A stretch of DNA of 64,000 nt from Paenibacillus sp. MAEPY2 (GTDB taxonomy: Bacteria > Bacillota > Bacilli > Paenibacillales > Paenibacillaceae): assembly GCF_000499205.1 (NCBI RefSeq), contig NZ_AWUK01000001.1:124001-188000 (forward strand), given 5' to 3'. Positions 45,341 through 54,186 of this stretch are shown here, one piece after another (the first letter of the stretch is position 1; every line of letters starts with the position of its first letter). The translations under genes and the position numbers were made by a program. The notes beneath the pieces were generated by a model, which saw only the letters and a list, made by a program, of their open reading frames with translations, was not told the DNA's origin and did not search any database.

Positions 45341-46579
45341 ATGTTGGACGCTATATTCGTCACGATGCAGGTCATTCTGGCACTGCTAGCCGTGTACCAA
45401 TTCACGTTTTCGCTGTTCGGTCTAATTAAGAAAAAGAAAAAGAAACACTATCCGGCGACAAAGTCATTCGCTGTACTCGTCGCAGCGCACAATGAGGAAC
45501 AAGTTATTGGTGCGTTGATGGAGAACTTGAAACAACTGGATTACCCGGAAGATCTGTATGATGTGTTTGTCATTTGCGACAACTGTACCGATGGAACGGC
45601 TCAAATTGTAAGACAGCATGGACTGAATGCTTGTGTACGTACCAATGCTGATCTCAGAGGTAAAGGGTATGCCATCGAATGGATGCTTAAATACCTGTGG
45701 AAATTGCCACGTCAATATGATGCAGTCGTCATGTTTGACGCGGATAACCTGGTTGACCGTAACTTCTTGCTTGAGATGAACGACGACTTGTGCAATGGTT
45801 CGCGTGTTATTCAGGGATACATTGATACGAAAAATCCGGAGGATTCCTGGATCACTGCAGCATATGGTGTATCGTACTGGTACATCAACCGTCTGTGGCA
45901 GCTGTCCCGTCATAATTTGAATATGGCGAATTTCCTCGGAGGTACGGGGATGTGCTTCGAGACGAACCTGCTCAAGGAAATTGGCTGGGGCGCTACAAGC
46001 CTGGTTGAGGATCTGGAGTTTACAATGCGCAGTGTTCAACGTAATGTGTATCCTGTCTTTAACTACGATGCCAAAGTATTTGATGAGAAGCCGTTAACAT
46101 TTAAGGCTTCCGCACGACAACGCCTTCGCTGGATGCAAGGTCACTTTACCGTCGCGCGTAGATATTTCTTCCCGCTGCTGTGGCAAAGTATCAAGGAAAG
46201 AAGCTTGGTGAAATTTGACCTTGCTGTGTATGGCGCAAACGTGTACGTTGTTTTGCTTACGTTCCTGATGACAGCTGTATTGTGGGTGGATACAGCGATA
46301 TTCAGTGGTCCGCATATCGCAAACATATACGGGTACTTCCCGCTTTGGGTAGGATTCGTAGCGATTGGTCTGAACATCCTGACATTCCTGTTATCCATGG
46401 CGCTGGAAAAGGTTACTTTTGCCAAAGTGTATCTGTACCTGATCTTGTTCCCGATTTACCTTCTTTCTTGGTATCCAATTACGTTCTACGCGTTCTTTAC
46501 GCAGAACAACAAACAATGGAGCCATACTCAACATACACGTGTTGTACGTTTGGATGAGGTGCAGAGCAAGCAGGGGTAA
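45341..46579 (+). CDS. Membrane GT2 glycosyltransferase
   Basis: 412 aa. N-terminal TM helix, then a GT2 domain with VLVAAHNEE, CDNCTDGT, the DXD-type FDADN, EDLEF and RQRLRWMQGH, and three or four TM helices at the C-terminus. This is the layout of processive glycan synthases such as hyaluronan or cellulose synthases. AGGGGGTAA before ATG 45341. Product polysaccharide unknown. Confidence 0.88.
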   Translation: MLDAIFVTMQVILALLAVYQFTFSLFGLIKKKKKKHYPATKSFAVLVAAHNEEQVIGALMENLKQLDYPEDLYDVFVICDNCTDGTAQIVRQHGLNACVRTNADLRGKGYAIEWMLKYLWKLPRQYDAVVMFDADNLVDRNFLLEMNDDLCNGSRVIQGYIDTKNPEDSWITAAYGVSYWYINRLWQLSRHNLNMANFLGGTGMCFETNLLKEIGWGATSLVEDLEFTMRSVQRNVYPVFNYDAKVFDEKPLTFKASARQRLRWMQGHFTVARRYFFPLLWQSIKERSLVKFDLAVYGANVYVVLLTFLMTAVLWVDTAIFSGPHIANIYGYFPLWVGFVAIGLNILTFLLSMALEKVTFAKVYLYLILFPIYLLSWYPITFYAFFTQNNKQWSHTQHTRVVRLDEVQSKQG

Positions 46580-46630
46580 TGGATTATTAACTTGGACGAA
46601 AGCCTCTCTGTAAAAAACATTGTAGATATG

Positions 46631-46659
46631 TTGACAATCGTTCTGCAGGATGTTATAGT
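46631..46659 (+). promoter_or_regulatory. Promoter of infC operon
   Basis: TTGACA, 17-bp spacer, TATAGT; a near-consensus sigma-A promoter. Confidence 0.85.
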
Positions 46660-46665
46660 ATTCAA

Positions 46666-46876
46666 GTGCGTTAAATGAATAGCTATGGAATCACAAGTAG
46701 AAGTCCGACTTCTCACCTGATCAACAAACATGTTGGCTGGTCAACGATCCCAATAATTTATGAAGTGTTTACTCATGAAGAATTGTGTTGATTACAGGGA
46801 TGTCGGTAGCTTAACCGGCATCCCTTTTATTTTTTTGTGTAACTGGATATTCAAAATGACCTGGAGGTGGACGGTT
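46666..46876 (+). promoter_or_regulatory. L20 ribosomal-protein leader
   Basis: The leader begins after the promoter. It contains a hairpin AGAAGTCCGACTTCT, a second hairpin GTTGGCTGGTCAAC, and a terminator hairpin GGGATGTCGGT / ACCGGCATCCC with T-run (46798-46835). Operons infC-rpmI-rplT in Bacillus are known to be autoregulated by L20 through such an attenuator. Position and terminator fit; the L20 site itself was not verified. Confidence 0.65.
46798..46835 (+). terminator. Attenuator terminator in infC leader
   Basis: GGGATGTCGGT, loop, ACCGGCATCCC then TTTTATTTTTTT. Upstream of infC, so it acts as an attenuator. Confidence 0.8.
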
Positions 46877-47386
46877 ATTAGTAAAGATCACATGATTAAT
46901 GATGAGATTCGGGCGAAGGAAGTACGCCTTGTCGGAGCTGAAGGAGAACAAATTGGGATCACGCCGATTCGGGAAGCACTGCAAATGGCGATTGACCTGA
47001 ACTTGGACCTGGTCAATGTGGCACCACAGGCTAAACCGCCGGTATGCCGCATCATGGACTATGGCAAATTCCGCTATGAGCAACAAAAGAAAGACAAAGA
47101 AGCCCGTAAGAACCAGAAAATTGTTGATATTAAAGAAGTATGGTTCCGTTCCAATATTGAGGAGCATGATTATCAAACGAAGCTTCGTAATGTAGTTAAG
47201 TTCTTGAAAGAAGGCGACAAGGTAAAATGTTCCGTTCGTTACCGCGGACGTGAAATTGCGCATGCCGCTATTGGTCAACGGATTTTGGAGCGCGTTAAAG
47301 TGGAAGTTGCAGAACTCTGCACCATCGAACGTCAACCAAAATTGGAAGGCCGCAGTATGATCATGATTCTGGCTCCTAAAGCCTGA
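46877..47386 (+). CDS. infC: Translation initiation factor IF-3
   Basis: 169 aa. Begins at ATT 46877 with GGAGGTGGA upstream; the protein then starts ISKDHMINDEIRAKEV, as in Bacillus IF-3. An AUU start is typical of infC in many bacteria and permits autoregulation. Signatures: PPVCRIMDYGKFRYEQQKK and SVRYRGREIAH. Upstream extension to ATG 46760 lies in the leader and was rejected. Confidence 0.93.
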   Translation: MSKDHMINDEIRAKEVRLVGAEGEQIGITPIREALQMAIDLNLDLVNVAPQAKPPVCRIMDYGKFRYEQQKKDKEARKNQKIVDIKEVWFRSNIEEHDYQTKLRNVVKFLKEGDKVKCSVRYRGREIAHAAIGQRILERVKVEVAELCTIERQPKLEGRSMIMILAPKA

Positions 47387-47410
47387 TAACATTGAAGGAG
47401 GAAACACAAA

Positions 47411-47614
47411 ATGCCTAAAATGAAAACACACAGCAGTTTGAAAGGACGCTTCAAAATTACCGGTTCCGGTAAAGTCCTGCGTTACAAAGCTCACAAAAAC
47501 CACTTGCTTTCCCACAAATCAAAACGTGCTAAGCGCGTTCTGAACGGTAACCCAGTTATGGCTGCCGGGGACGTAAGACGTTTGAAACAAGGTTTGGCTA
47601 ACTTGAAAGGCTAA
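47411..47614 (+). CDS. rpmI: Ribosomal protein L35
   Basis: 67 aa, the normal length. Begins PKMKTHSSLKGRFKITGSGK, rich in Lys, with HKSKRAKRVL. GAAGGAGGAA before ATG. Second gene of the infC operon. Confidence 0.97.
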   Translation: MPKMKTHSSLKGRFKITGSGKVLRYKAHKNHLLSHKSKRAKRVLNGNPVMAAGDVRRLKQGLANLKG

Positions 47615-47702
47615 CTTGAAATAGTACATTCCGTATGGGGGATCGGCCTAGGCCGTACACATACCACGGATACATTTAATATTTATTGGGAGGTTCTTTA
47701 AT

Positions 47703-48062
47703 ATGGCAAGAGTAAAAGGCGGTTTTGTAGTACGTCGTCGTCATAAAAAGGTTTTGAAACTGGCAAGAGGTTACTTCGGTTCCAAACACCGTATTTTTAA
47801 AACAGCTAACGAGCAAGTAATGAAATCCCTGGTTTACGCATACCGTGACCGTCGCAACACCAAACGTAACTTCCGCAGACTGTGGATCGTTCGTATCAAT
47901 GCTGCAGCACGTATGAATGGTTTGTCTTACAACAAACTGATCCATGGATTGAAACTTGCTGGTGTAGACATGAACCGCAAAATGTTGGCTGATCTGGCCG
48001 TTAACGACATCAATGCGTTCAACTCTTTGGCTACTGTAGCTAAAGGCAAAATCAACGCTTAA
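47703..48062 (+). CDS. rplT: Ribosomal protein L20
   Basis: 119 aa. Begins [19 protein letters not shown] and contains [17 protein letters not shown] and [19 protein letters not shown]. Binds 23S rRNA; in Bacillus it also represses its own operon via the leader. Followed by a terminator. Confidence 0.97.
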   Translation: MARVKGGFVVRRRHKKVLKLARGYFGSKHRIFKTANEQVMKSLVYAYRDRRNTKRNFRRLWIVRINAAARMNGLSYNKLIHGLKLAGVDMNRKMLADLAVNDINAFNSLATVAKGKINA

Positions 48063-48074
48063 AATTGCTTATTC

Positions 48075-48103
48075 AAGCCGCCGTACCTATGGCGGCTTTT
48101 TTT
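48075..48103 (+). terminator. Terminator after rplT
   Basis: AAGCCGCC, loop GTACCTAT, GGCGGCTTTTTTT. Confidence 0.92.
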
Positions 48104-48638
48104 ACGGCTTAAAGAATGATCTTGCTAAAAGGGCCGTTGTGCGAAACGAATATGCTGCAGTCTGTAAGGACACACTGAAAGCATATAACTTGCGAATAAC
48201 AGGCCGTGATAATACATAAAATACGAACGGTGAAATAATGCAAACAAAAACAGGGCGAATCCACTTTTTACTGGGAGGCGTGATAAGTTTTTGTTATATA
48301 ATATCACATCGTTGTAACGTTAGTGTGTTAAACCGTTAAAATATTAAGCGCTTTCAATAAAAAAAGAGCAAAAATAAGTGAGATTTGGTGATGAAACATC
48401 TGGATTTTACCACGGGTTGAATGTATAATCACCTCTGTAGGCTAGTCCTAAAATTTTCTCTTCGAGTCATAATGTTCGGTTTTTCGACAGGTGACACAAT
48501 CGTTTAGGGGTAAGAATGCGCTTTTAATGTCGAAGAAACCATACATTCTGCATAAAAGCCATATTATCGATCTGTTGAGCCGTTCCATTTTGGCCTGGAC
48601 AGGAATTAGGTATATATCATTAAGGGGGAACAAGAGAA
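48104..48638 (+). other. Leader/control region of the nucleoside importer
   Basis: No gene. A half-matching cre-like site is at 48343-48358. A TATAAT at 48424-48429 is a likely -10. Downstream the leader has overlapping complementary segments AGAATG (48513-48518) with CATTCT (48544-48549), and GCTTTTA (48520-48526) with TAAAAGC (48553-48559), in an order compatible with an H-type pseudoknot or alternative stems. Confidence 0.5.
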
Positions 48639-49679
48639 ATGAAAAAGATGCTCAGCTTGTCTTTGGTCATGTTGCTGGCAGTATCGGTTATGCTCGCAGG
48701 TTGCGGTAGCAAACCGAAAGAGGAAACAAATGCCGGCGGAACTACAGGTGGCGAAAACACTGAAGCTAAATCCGATTTGAAAATCGGTATGGTTACTGAC
48801 GTAGGTGGAGTTAACGACAAATCGTTTAACCAATCCGCTTGGGAAGCTCTGCAAGCAACTGAAACTGAAACAGGTGTAGCTGTTAAATACCTGCAAAGTA
48901 AATCCGATGAAGAGTACATTCCAAACCTGAACGAGTTCGTTAAAGGTGGATATGATCTGACTTGGGGTATCGGTTTCCAATTGGCTGATGCAATCAAGAC
49001 TGTAGCTGAACAAAATCCTGATTCCAAACTCGCGATCATTGACAGTGTTGTTGATGCTCCTAACGTTAAATCGGTGACATTTGCTGAAGAAGAAGGTTCT
49101 TACCTGGTAGGTGTTGTAGCTGGTCTGACAACTAAATCCAACAAAGTAGGTTTCGTTGGTGGTATGGACAGCCCGCTGATCAAAAAGTTTGAAGTAGGTT
49201 TCAGAGAAGGGGTTAAAGCTGTTAACCCTAAAGCTGAGTTCATTTCTAACTACACAGGTGCTTTTGATAAGCCTGACCTGGGTAAAGCAGCAGCTGCTAC
49301 AATGTACAACCAAGGCGTAGATATCATTTTCCACGCTTCCGGTGCTACGGGTAATGGTGTGTTCAACGAAGCAATCGCTCGTAAGAAACAAGGTCAAGAT
49401 GTTTGGGTTATCGGTGTAGATAAAGACCAATCCCTGGAGTTTGGTGATGATGTAACACTGACTTCTATGATCAAAAAAGTTGACGAAGCTGTTAAGCGCG
49501 TAAACGCAGAAGTTATTGATGGAACATTCAAAGGTGGAGCTGAGAATCTGACTTTGAAAGAAAACGGTGTAGGTATCGCTGATACTTCCACGAAAAATGT
49601 TTCTGCTGATGTACTTGCCAAAGTGGACGAGTACAAAGAAAAAATCATCAACGGCGAAATCAAAGTTCCTACAAAATAA
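48639..49679 (+). CDS. BMP-family nucleoside-binding lipoprotein
   Basis: 346 aa. Signal peptide with lipobox LAGC then Gly/Asn/Thr linker; BMP/Bmp family binding protein (KIGMVTDVGGVNDKSFNQSAW is the signature start, here split as KIGMVTDVGG and NDKSFNQSAW). Such proteins bind nucleosides. The genes for ATPase and two permeases follow after a structured spacer, as in NupNOPQ of Bacillus. GGGGGAACAAG before ATG 48639. Confidence 0.9.
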   Translation: MKKMLSLSLVMLLAVSVMLAGCGSKPKEETNAGGTTGGENTEAKSDLKIGMVTDVGGVNDKSFNQSAWEALQATETETGVAVKYLQSKSDEEYIPNLNEFVKGGYDLTWGIGFQLADAIKTVAEQNPDSKLAIIDSVVDAPNVKSVTFAEEEGSYLVGVVAGLTTKSNKVGFVGGMDSPLIKKFEVGFREGVKAVNPKAEFISNYTGAFDKPDLGKAAAATMYNQGVDIIFHASGATGNGVFNEAIARKKQGQDVWVIGVDKDQSLEFGDDVTLTSMIKKVDEAVKRVNAEVIDGTFKGGAENLTLKENGVGIADTSTKNVSADVLAKVDEYKEKIINGEIKVPTK

Positions 49680-49701
49680 TTGGATTTAGCCTGTAAAAAA
49701 A

Positions 49702-49737
49702 TAATCATCGAGGCCGGTCTTGACCGGCCTTATGATT
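49702..49737 (+). terminator. Hairpin after the binding protein gene
   Basis: AATCAT-CGA-GGCCGGTC, TT, GACCGGCC-TT-ATGATT. Very stable, but no T-run follows; may stabilise or partly stop the transcript. Confidence 0.6.
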
Positions 49738-49795
49738 GTCAGAGTAGGAAAATTTGCTCAAGTCACCATAACAATTGTACAAGCATGCAAGACGA

Positions 49796-49976
49796 GCTTT
49801 GGGGAAATCCCATAGCGAAAGCAAGAAGACTTCGTATCAACGCTCCGGTAGGAGCTTTTCTTAAGATTATGGAATGCATAAGTTTCAGTGAAACTGAAGG
49901 ATTCGATAATCCTAAGAAAAAGTACCGCTAAGAAGCGGTCATCTTCCTTGAATAAACGTCGATAGACGTTTTTCTT
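49796..49976 (+). ncRNA. Candidate structured RNA in the nucleoside importer operon
   Basis: Five hairpins in about 180 nt between the binding protein and the ATPase: (1) GCTTT/AAAGC with inner GGG/CCC at 49796-49822; (2) GCTCC/GGAGC at 49842-49855; (3) CTTAAGATTAT/ATAATCCTAAG at 49860-49916, with inner TTCAGT/ACTGAA; (4) ACCGCT/AGCGGT at 49924-49939; (5) AAACGTC/GACGTTT at 49954-49971 with TTCTT after. GAAGA 49825-49829 can close 2-4 with TCTTC 49942-49946. No known Rfam class is recognised. Confidence 0.55.
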
Positions 49977-50018
49977 ACGTTTGCGGAACCACACTATATC
50001 AGGTATAAGGGTGATTAC

Positions 50019-51557
50019 ATGGGTGCAGCAACCCCCGTCGTTGAGTTGAAACAAATCACGAAGCGTTTCCCAGGCATTGTTGCCAACGACGCCATCAGCC
50101 TTCAGCTTCGTAAAGGCGAGATCCATGCTCTACTGGGCGAAAACGGCGCTGGTAAATCAACGTTGATGAATATTGTCTTTGGTCTCTATCAGCCGGATGA
50201 AGGTTCCATTGAAGTGAATGGCAAGCCTGTCATCATCGACAGCCCTAACAAAGCAATCGATCTTGGCATCGGCATGGTGCATCAGCACTTTAAGCTTGTA
50301 CAGCCGTTCACGGTAACAGAGAACATTATTTTGGGATCTGAACCAAGGAAGGGTCTCAACATTAATTATAAAAAAGCTGCTGCTGAAGTGCAGCGTCTGT
50401 CTGAACAGTATGGACTCAAAGTGAACCCGCATGCCAAAATTCATGACATTTCCGTCGGAATGCAGCAACGTGTTGAGATTGTAAAAACGTTGTATCGTGG
50501 TGCAGACATTCTGATCTTTGACGAGCCTACTGCTGTATTAACACCTCAGGAGATTAAAGAACTGATGGTGATCATGAAAAAGTTGGTGGCCGAAGGCAAA
50601 TCCATTATTCTGATCACACACAAACTGAAAGAAATCATGGAAATCTCCGATACGGTGACAATCATTCGTCGTGGTAAAGTGATTGACTCCGTTACAACAT
50701 CAGAAACGAATCCGAATGAGCTGGCAGAAAAAATGGTTGGTCGCAATGTTACTTTTAAAGTGGATAAGAAGCCAGCTACACCAGGAAACAATGTACTGGA
50801 AGTCAGCAAATTGACTGCCAAAAATAAAGAGGGTATCTCGGTTCTGAACGAACTCAACCTGAATGTACGTGCAGGAGAGATTGTAGGAATCGCAGGTGTT
50901 GATGGTAATGGACAGAGCGAACTTATTGAGGCTCTTACCGGACTGCGTAAAGTAGATAGCGGTTCGATTCGCCTTGAGGGTAAAGAACTGTCTAATCATT
51001 CTCCGCGCCATATTTCGGAGTCGGGTGTAGCCCATATTCCGGAAGACCGGCACAAACATGGACTTGTCCTTGATTTTTCTGTGAGTGAAAATATCGTCCT
51101 GGAATCGTATTATAAATCTCCTTATACCCGTAAAGGATTCCTTAACTTCGATGCGATCAAGAAGCAAGCGAAGCGTCTTGTCGAGGCATTTGATGTGCGT
51201 ACACCAAGCATTGAAACAAAAGCCCGCTCCTTATCGGGAGGGAACCAACAGAAAGCCATTATCGCACGTGAGGTTGATAAGAACCCTGAACTGCTTATTG
51301 CTGCCCAGCCAACTCGTGGTCTGGACGTAGGTGCTATTGAGTTTGTTCAAAAACAATTGATTGCACAACGTGATCAGGGCAAAGCGGTATTGCTGATCTC
51401 ATTCGAGCTGGATGAAATTATCAACGTATCCGACCGAATTGCTGTCATCTATGAAGGACAGATCGTGGGCGAGGTGCTGCCGGAAGAAACCAATGACAGG
51501 GAGCTCGGCTTGATGATGGCGGGCAGCACCCAAAAGAGAGGTACTGTGCATGAGTAA
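50019..51557 (+). CDS. Nucleoside ABC transporter ATP-binding protein
   Basis: 512 aa, two ABC domains in tandem. First: GENGAGKSTLMN Walker A, SVGMQQRVEIVKTL signature, LIFDEPTAVLTP. Second: GVDGNGQSELIE, LSGGNQQKAIIARE, IAAQPTRGLD. As in RbsA/NupO-type ATPases the second Walker A is degenerate. ATG 50019 with AAGGGTGA upstream. The permease start overlaps its end. Confidence 0.93.
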   Translation: MGAATPVVELKQITKRFPGIVANDAISLQLRKGEIHALLGENGAGKSTLMNIVFGLYQPDEGSIEVNGKPVIIDSPNKAIDLGIGMVHQHFKLVQPFTVTENIILGSEPRKGLNINYKKAAAEVQRLSEQYGLKVNPHAKIHDISVGMQQRVEIVKTLYRGADILIFDEPTAVLTPQEIKELMVIMKKLVAEGKSIILITHKLKEIMEISDTVTIIRRGKVIDSVTTSETNPNELAEKMVGRNVTFKVDKKPATPGNNVLEVSKLTAKNKEGISVLNELNLNVRAGEIVGIAGVDGNGQSELIEALTGLRKVDSGSIRLEGKELSNHSPRHISESGVAHIPEDRHKHGLVLDFSVSENIVLESYYKSPYTRKGFLNFDAIKKQAKRLVEAFDVRTPSIETKARSLSGGNQQKAIIAREVDKNPELLIAAQPTRGLDVGAIEFVQKQLIAQRDQGKAVLLISFELDEIINVSDRIAVIYEGQIVGEVLPEETNDRELGLMMAGSTQKRGTVHE

Positions 51558-52629
51558 CGTATTGAAATGGTTTACCCGTGATTCATTTATATTACCTATT
51601 GTAGCCATCATTATGGGTCTGATCCTGGGTGGTATTGTCATGCTGATCGGCGGATACAACCCGATTGAAGCCTACAGTGCACTGTTTACGAAGGTTTTCG
51701 GAGACATGTACAACTTTGGTGAAGCGGTCCGGGAAATGACACCGCTGATTATGACAGGACTTGCATTTGCATTTGCGTCACGTGCAGGGCTGTTTAATAT
51801 CGGGGGAGAAGGACAATTTCTCGTCGGTATGACTGCCGCGACTTTTGTAGGCGTAAAGTTTGCAGGTCTGCCAATCTACATTCATGCTCCACTGGCCTTG
51901 ATTGCCGGTGCGGTATTTGGTGGTCTGTGGGCAGCAATTGCCGGTTACCTGAAAGCAGCGCGTGGGGTTAACGAAGTTATCAGTAGTATCATGCTGAACT
52001 GGATTGGTCTGTATCTGGCCAATCTGATCGTGCGCCAATTCCTGCTGTTAAAAGGGGAAAATCGTTCGGTCGATATCAGCGATACTGCATCGATTAGTCT
52101 GACATGGCTTTCCGAACTGATGGGCAACTCTCGTGTTCACATGGGGACATTGATTGCTCTTGTCATGGCTGTGCTCTTTTATATTTACATGTGGAAAACC
52201 AAACAAGGGTACGAGATTCGTGCCGTAGGATATAACCCGAATGCTGCAGAGTATGCGGGTATGCATGTCAATCGCAATATTGTAAAAGCCATGTTTATCA
52301 GTGGTATGCTTGCAGGTCTTGGCGGTGCATTCCAGGTACTTGGAGTGTTCCAATACCAGACCGTTATGTCGGGCTCACCAGGAACAGGTTTTGACGGCAT
52401 CGCGGTTGCACTGATTGGTTTGAATCATCCGTTTGGTGTGTTGCTGGGCGCGTTGTTGTTCGGTACGCTCACTTATGGATCTGCGGGAATGAGCTTTGCT
52501 GCGGATGTACCGCCCGAGATTATTCGGATTGTTATCGGTTCGATTATCTTCTTCATTGCGGCACAAGGCATCGTGCGCTGGGTACTTAAACCGTTCTATT
52601 CCAAGCGCAAGAAAGAGAAGGTGTTGTAG
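51550..52629 (+). CDS. ABC permease (NupP-like)
   Basis: 359 aa, multi-pass BPD_transp_2 family permease, with AFASRAGLFNIGGEGQFLVG and IRAVGYNPNAAEYAGM. ATG 51550 overlaps the ATPase gene by 8 bp. Works with the next permease. Confidence 0.92.
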   Translation: MSNVLKWFTRDSFILPIVAIIMGLILGGIVMLIGGYNPIEAYSALFTKVFGDMYNFGEAVREMTPLIMTGLAFAFASRAGLFNIGGEGQFLVGMTAATFVGVKFAGLPIYIHAPLALIAGAVFGGLWAAIAGYLKAARGVNEVISSIMLNWIGLYLANLIVRQFLLLKGENRSVDISDTASISLTWLSELMGNSRVHMGTLIALVMAVLFYIYMWKTKQGYEIRAVGYNPNAAEYAGMHVNRNIVKAMFISGMLAGLGGAFQVLGVFQYQTVMSGSPGTGFDGIAVALIGLNHPFGVLLGALLFGTLTYGSAGMSFAADVPPEIIRIVIGSIIFFIAAQGIVRWVLKPFYSKRKKEKVL

Positions 52630-53592
52630 ATGGACTTGTTGACAATTGGGCAAATTATCAATACGACGCTTGTCTTTGCCACGGCATTGATTTTTGCATC
52701 ACTGGGCGGAATCTTTTCGGAAAAATCAGGTGTGACCAACCTTGGACTTGAAGGTTTCATGGTATTTGGTGCCTTTGCGGCGGGAATTGCTGCGCACTAT
52801 GCTCAAGAAGCCGGTATGGGAGGAACGACATCTGCCTGGATGGGGATTTTGTTCGCGGTTGTGCTGGGCGTAGTGGTTTCGTTGATCCATGCGGTTGCCT
52901 CAATTACATTTAAGGCGGACCAAATTATAAGCGGTATCGTAATCAACTTCCTGGCAGCAGGAAGCACACTTTATTTGGTGAAACTGCTGTTTGAAGGATC
53001 AGGCGATTCGCCACTGGTACAAGGTTTCAGCAAGTTTGATGTGCCACTGTTAAAAGATATTCCTTTGCTTGGGGAAGCTTTCTTCAAGAATGTCTACCCG
53101 ACAACATATCTGGCTATTCTGTTCGTTTTTCTGACTTATTACATTATGTTTAAAACCCCATTCGGCCTTCGGCTTCGCTCGGTTGGTGAACACCCAAGTG
53201 CTGCGGATACCGTGGGTGTTAAAGTGCGTCGTTACCGTTATGTTGCGGTGATGATCAGTGGTGCGCTGGCTGCTATCGGTGGAGCTGCAATTACGCTGAC
53301 TACGACAGGCACATTCTCTCATAATACGGTTTCCGGTCAAGGTTACATTGCGATTGCAGCAATGATCTTTGGTAAGTGGAATCCGATCGGTGCCTTTGGG
53401 GCTGCTGTGTTCTTTGGTTTCTCGCAAGCGATTCGGAACTACGTACAGCTGTTCGAATGGTCTCAAAGTATTCCCCAGGAAATTATTTATATGCTGCCAT
53501 ACCTGCTCACCATCATCGTGCTCGTTGCGGCTGTCGGGCGCTCGTCTGCTCCGTCTGCACTCGGGGAACCGTATGATCCGGGGAAAAGATAA
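52630..53592 (+). CDS. ABC permease (NupQ-like)
   Basis: 320 aa, multi-pass, BPD_transp_2 family with FSEKSGVTNLGLEGFMV and RLRSVGEHPSAADTVGV. Its ATG comes right after the previous stop. Last gene of the importer. Confidence 0.92.
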   Translation: MDLLTIGQIINTTLVFATALIFASLGGIFSEKSGVTNLGLEGFMVFGAFAAGIAAHYAQEAGMGGTTSAWMGILFAVVLGVVVSLIHAVASITFKADQIISGIVINFLAAGSTLYLVKLLFEGSGDSPLVQGFSKFDVPLLKDIPLLGEAFFKNVYPTTYLAILFVFLTYYIMFKTPFGLRLRSVGEHPSAADTVGVKVRRYRYVAVMISGALAAIGGAAITLTTTGTFSHNTVSGQGYIAIAAMIFGKWNPIGAFGAAVFFGFSQAIRNYVQLFEWSQSIPQEIIYMLPYLLTIIVLVAAVGRSSAPSALGEPYDPGKR

Positions 53593-53630
53593 CGACAGAA
53601 ATGATGTTTTCCCACCTCATTCTTTACTTC

Positions 53631-53661
53631 AAAAGGTTCGCCTCGTGCGAACCTTTTTTGT
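53631..53661 (+). terminator. Terminator after nucleoside importer
   Basis: AAAAGGTTCGC, CTCGT, GCGAACCTTTTTT. Confidence 0.92.
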
Positions 53662-53805
53662 GTTTTATAAGAAAAAAAGCGAACTGCCAAGATGCTTGAC
53701 GGTGACGGGGAAGACACCCATATTTTCATTTAGGGACAAAGAAACAGGCGAAGCCGGCTCTGGACGAATACACTGTTTTGAACGATCCGAGGAGGAGGGG
53801 AAAGT

Positions 53806-54180
53806 ATGAAACAACAAGTTACGCGTGATGAAGCGATGAAATTAATAGGCAAAAATATTGTTGCGATCAAAAAAGACGGTACTCGGGTGACCGGGAGGCT
53901 GTTGAAAGTATCGGGCAATAAATTGGTGCTGAAACGCTCAGTTGGCAAAAAAGTACGCACCAAAGCCATTTTGCCATTGGTATTATTTGATCTGCTCGCC
54001 ATCGGTACGCTGCCTTATGCTTACGGCTCTGGTCCTGGATTCGGTTTTGGTCCAGGTGCTGGTCCGGGATATGGCCCGGGACCAAAACCAGGCCCAGGGT
54101 ACGGACCGGGATTTGGTGGTGGATATGGACCAGGACCTGGATATGGACCCTACGGACCACGGCCACCAGGCTTTTTCTAA
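53806..54180 (+). CDS. Small protein with LSm-like core and Gly/Pro/Tyr tail
   Basis: 124 aa. Residues 12-58 (LIGKNIVAIKKDGTRVTGRL, KVSGNKLVLKR) look like a small beta-barrel (LSm/Hfq-like strand pattern), 58-74 are hydrophobic, and 75-124 are about 50 residues of GPG/YGPG repeats. GAGGAGGGGAAAG before ATG. The low-complexity tail resembles spore coat and collagen-like surface material. No function assigned. Confidence 0.75.
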   Translation: MKQQVTRDEAMKLIGKNIVAIKKDGTRVTGRLLKVSGNKLVLKRSVGKKVRTKAILPLVLFDLLAIGTLPYAYGSGPGFGFGPGAGPGYGPGPKPGPGYGPGFGGGYGPGPGYGPYGPRPPGFF

Positions 54181-54186
54181 ACCGAT

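Noticed and set aside
48343..48358. cre site before the nucleoside importer
   Set aside because: One half matches (TGAAAGCG on the minus strand) but the other half lacks the CA; kept only as a remark in the region entry.
48430..48638. Purine riboswitch upstream of the nucleoside importer
   Set aside because: The three-way junction core (TATA, loop-loop sequences) is not found; only unrelated complementary segments are present.
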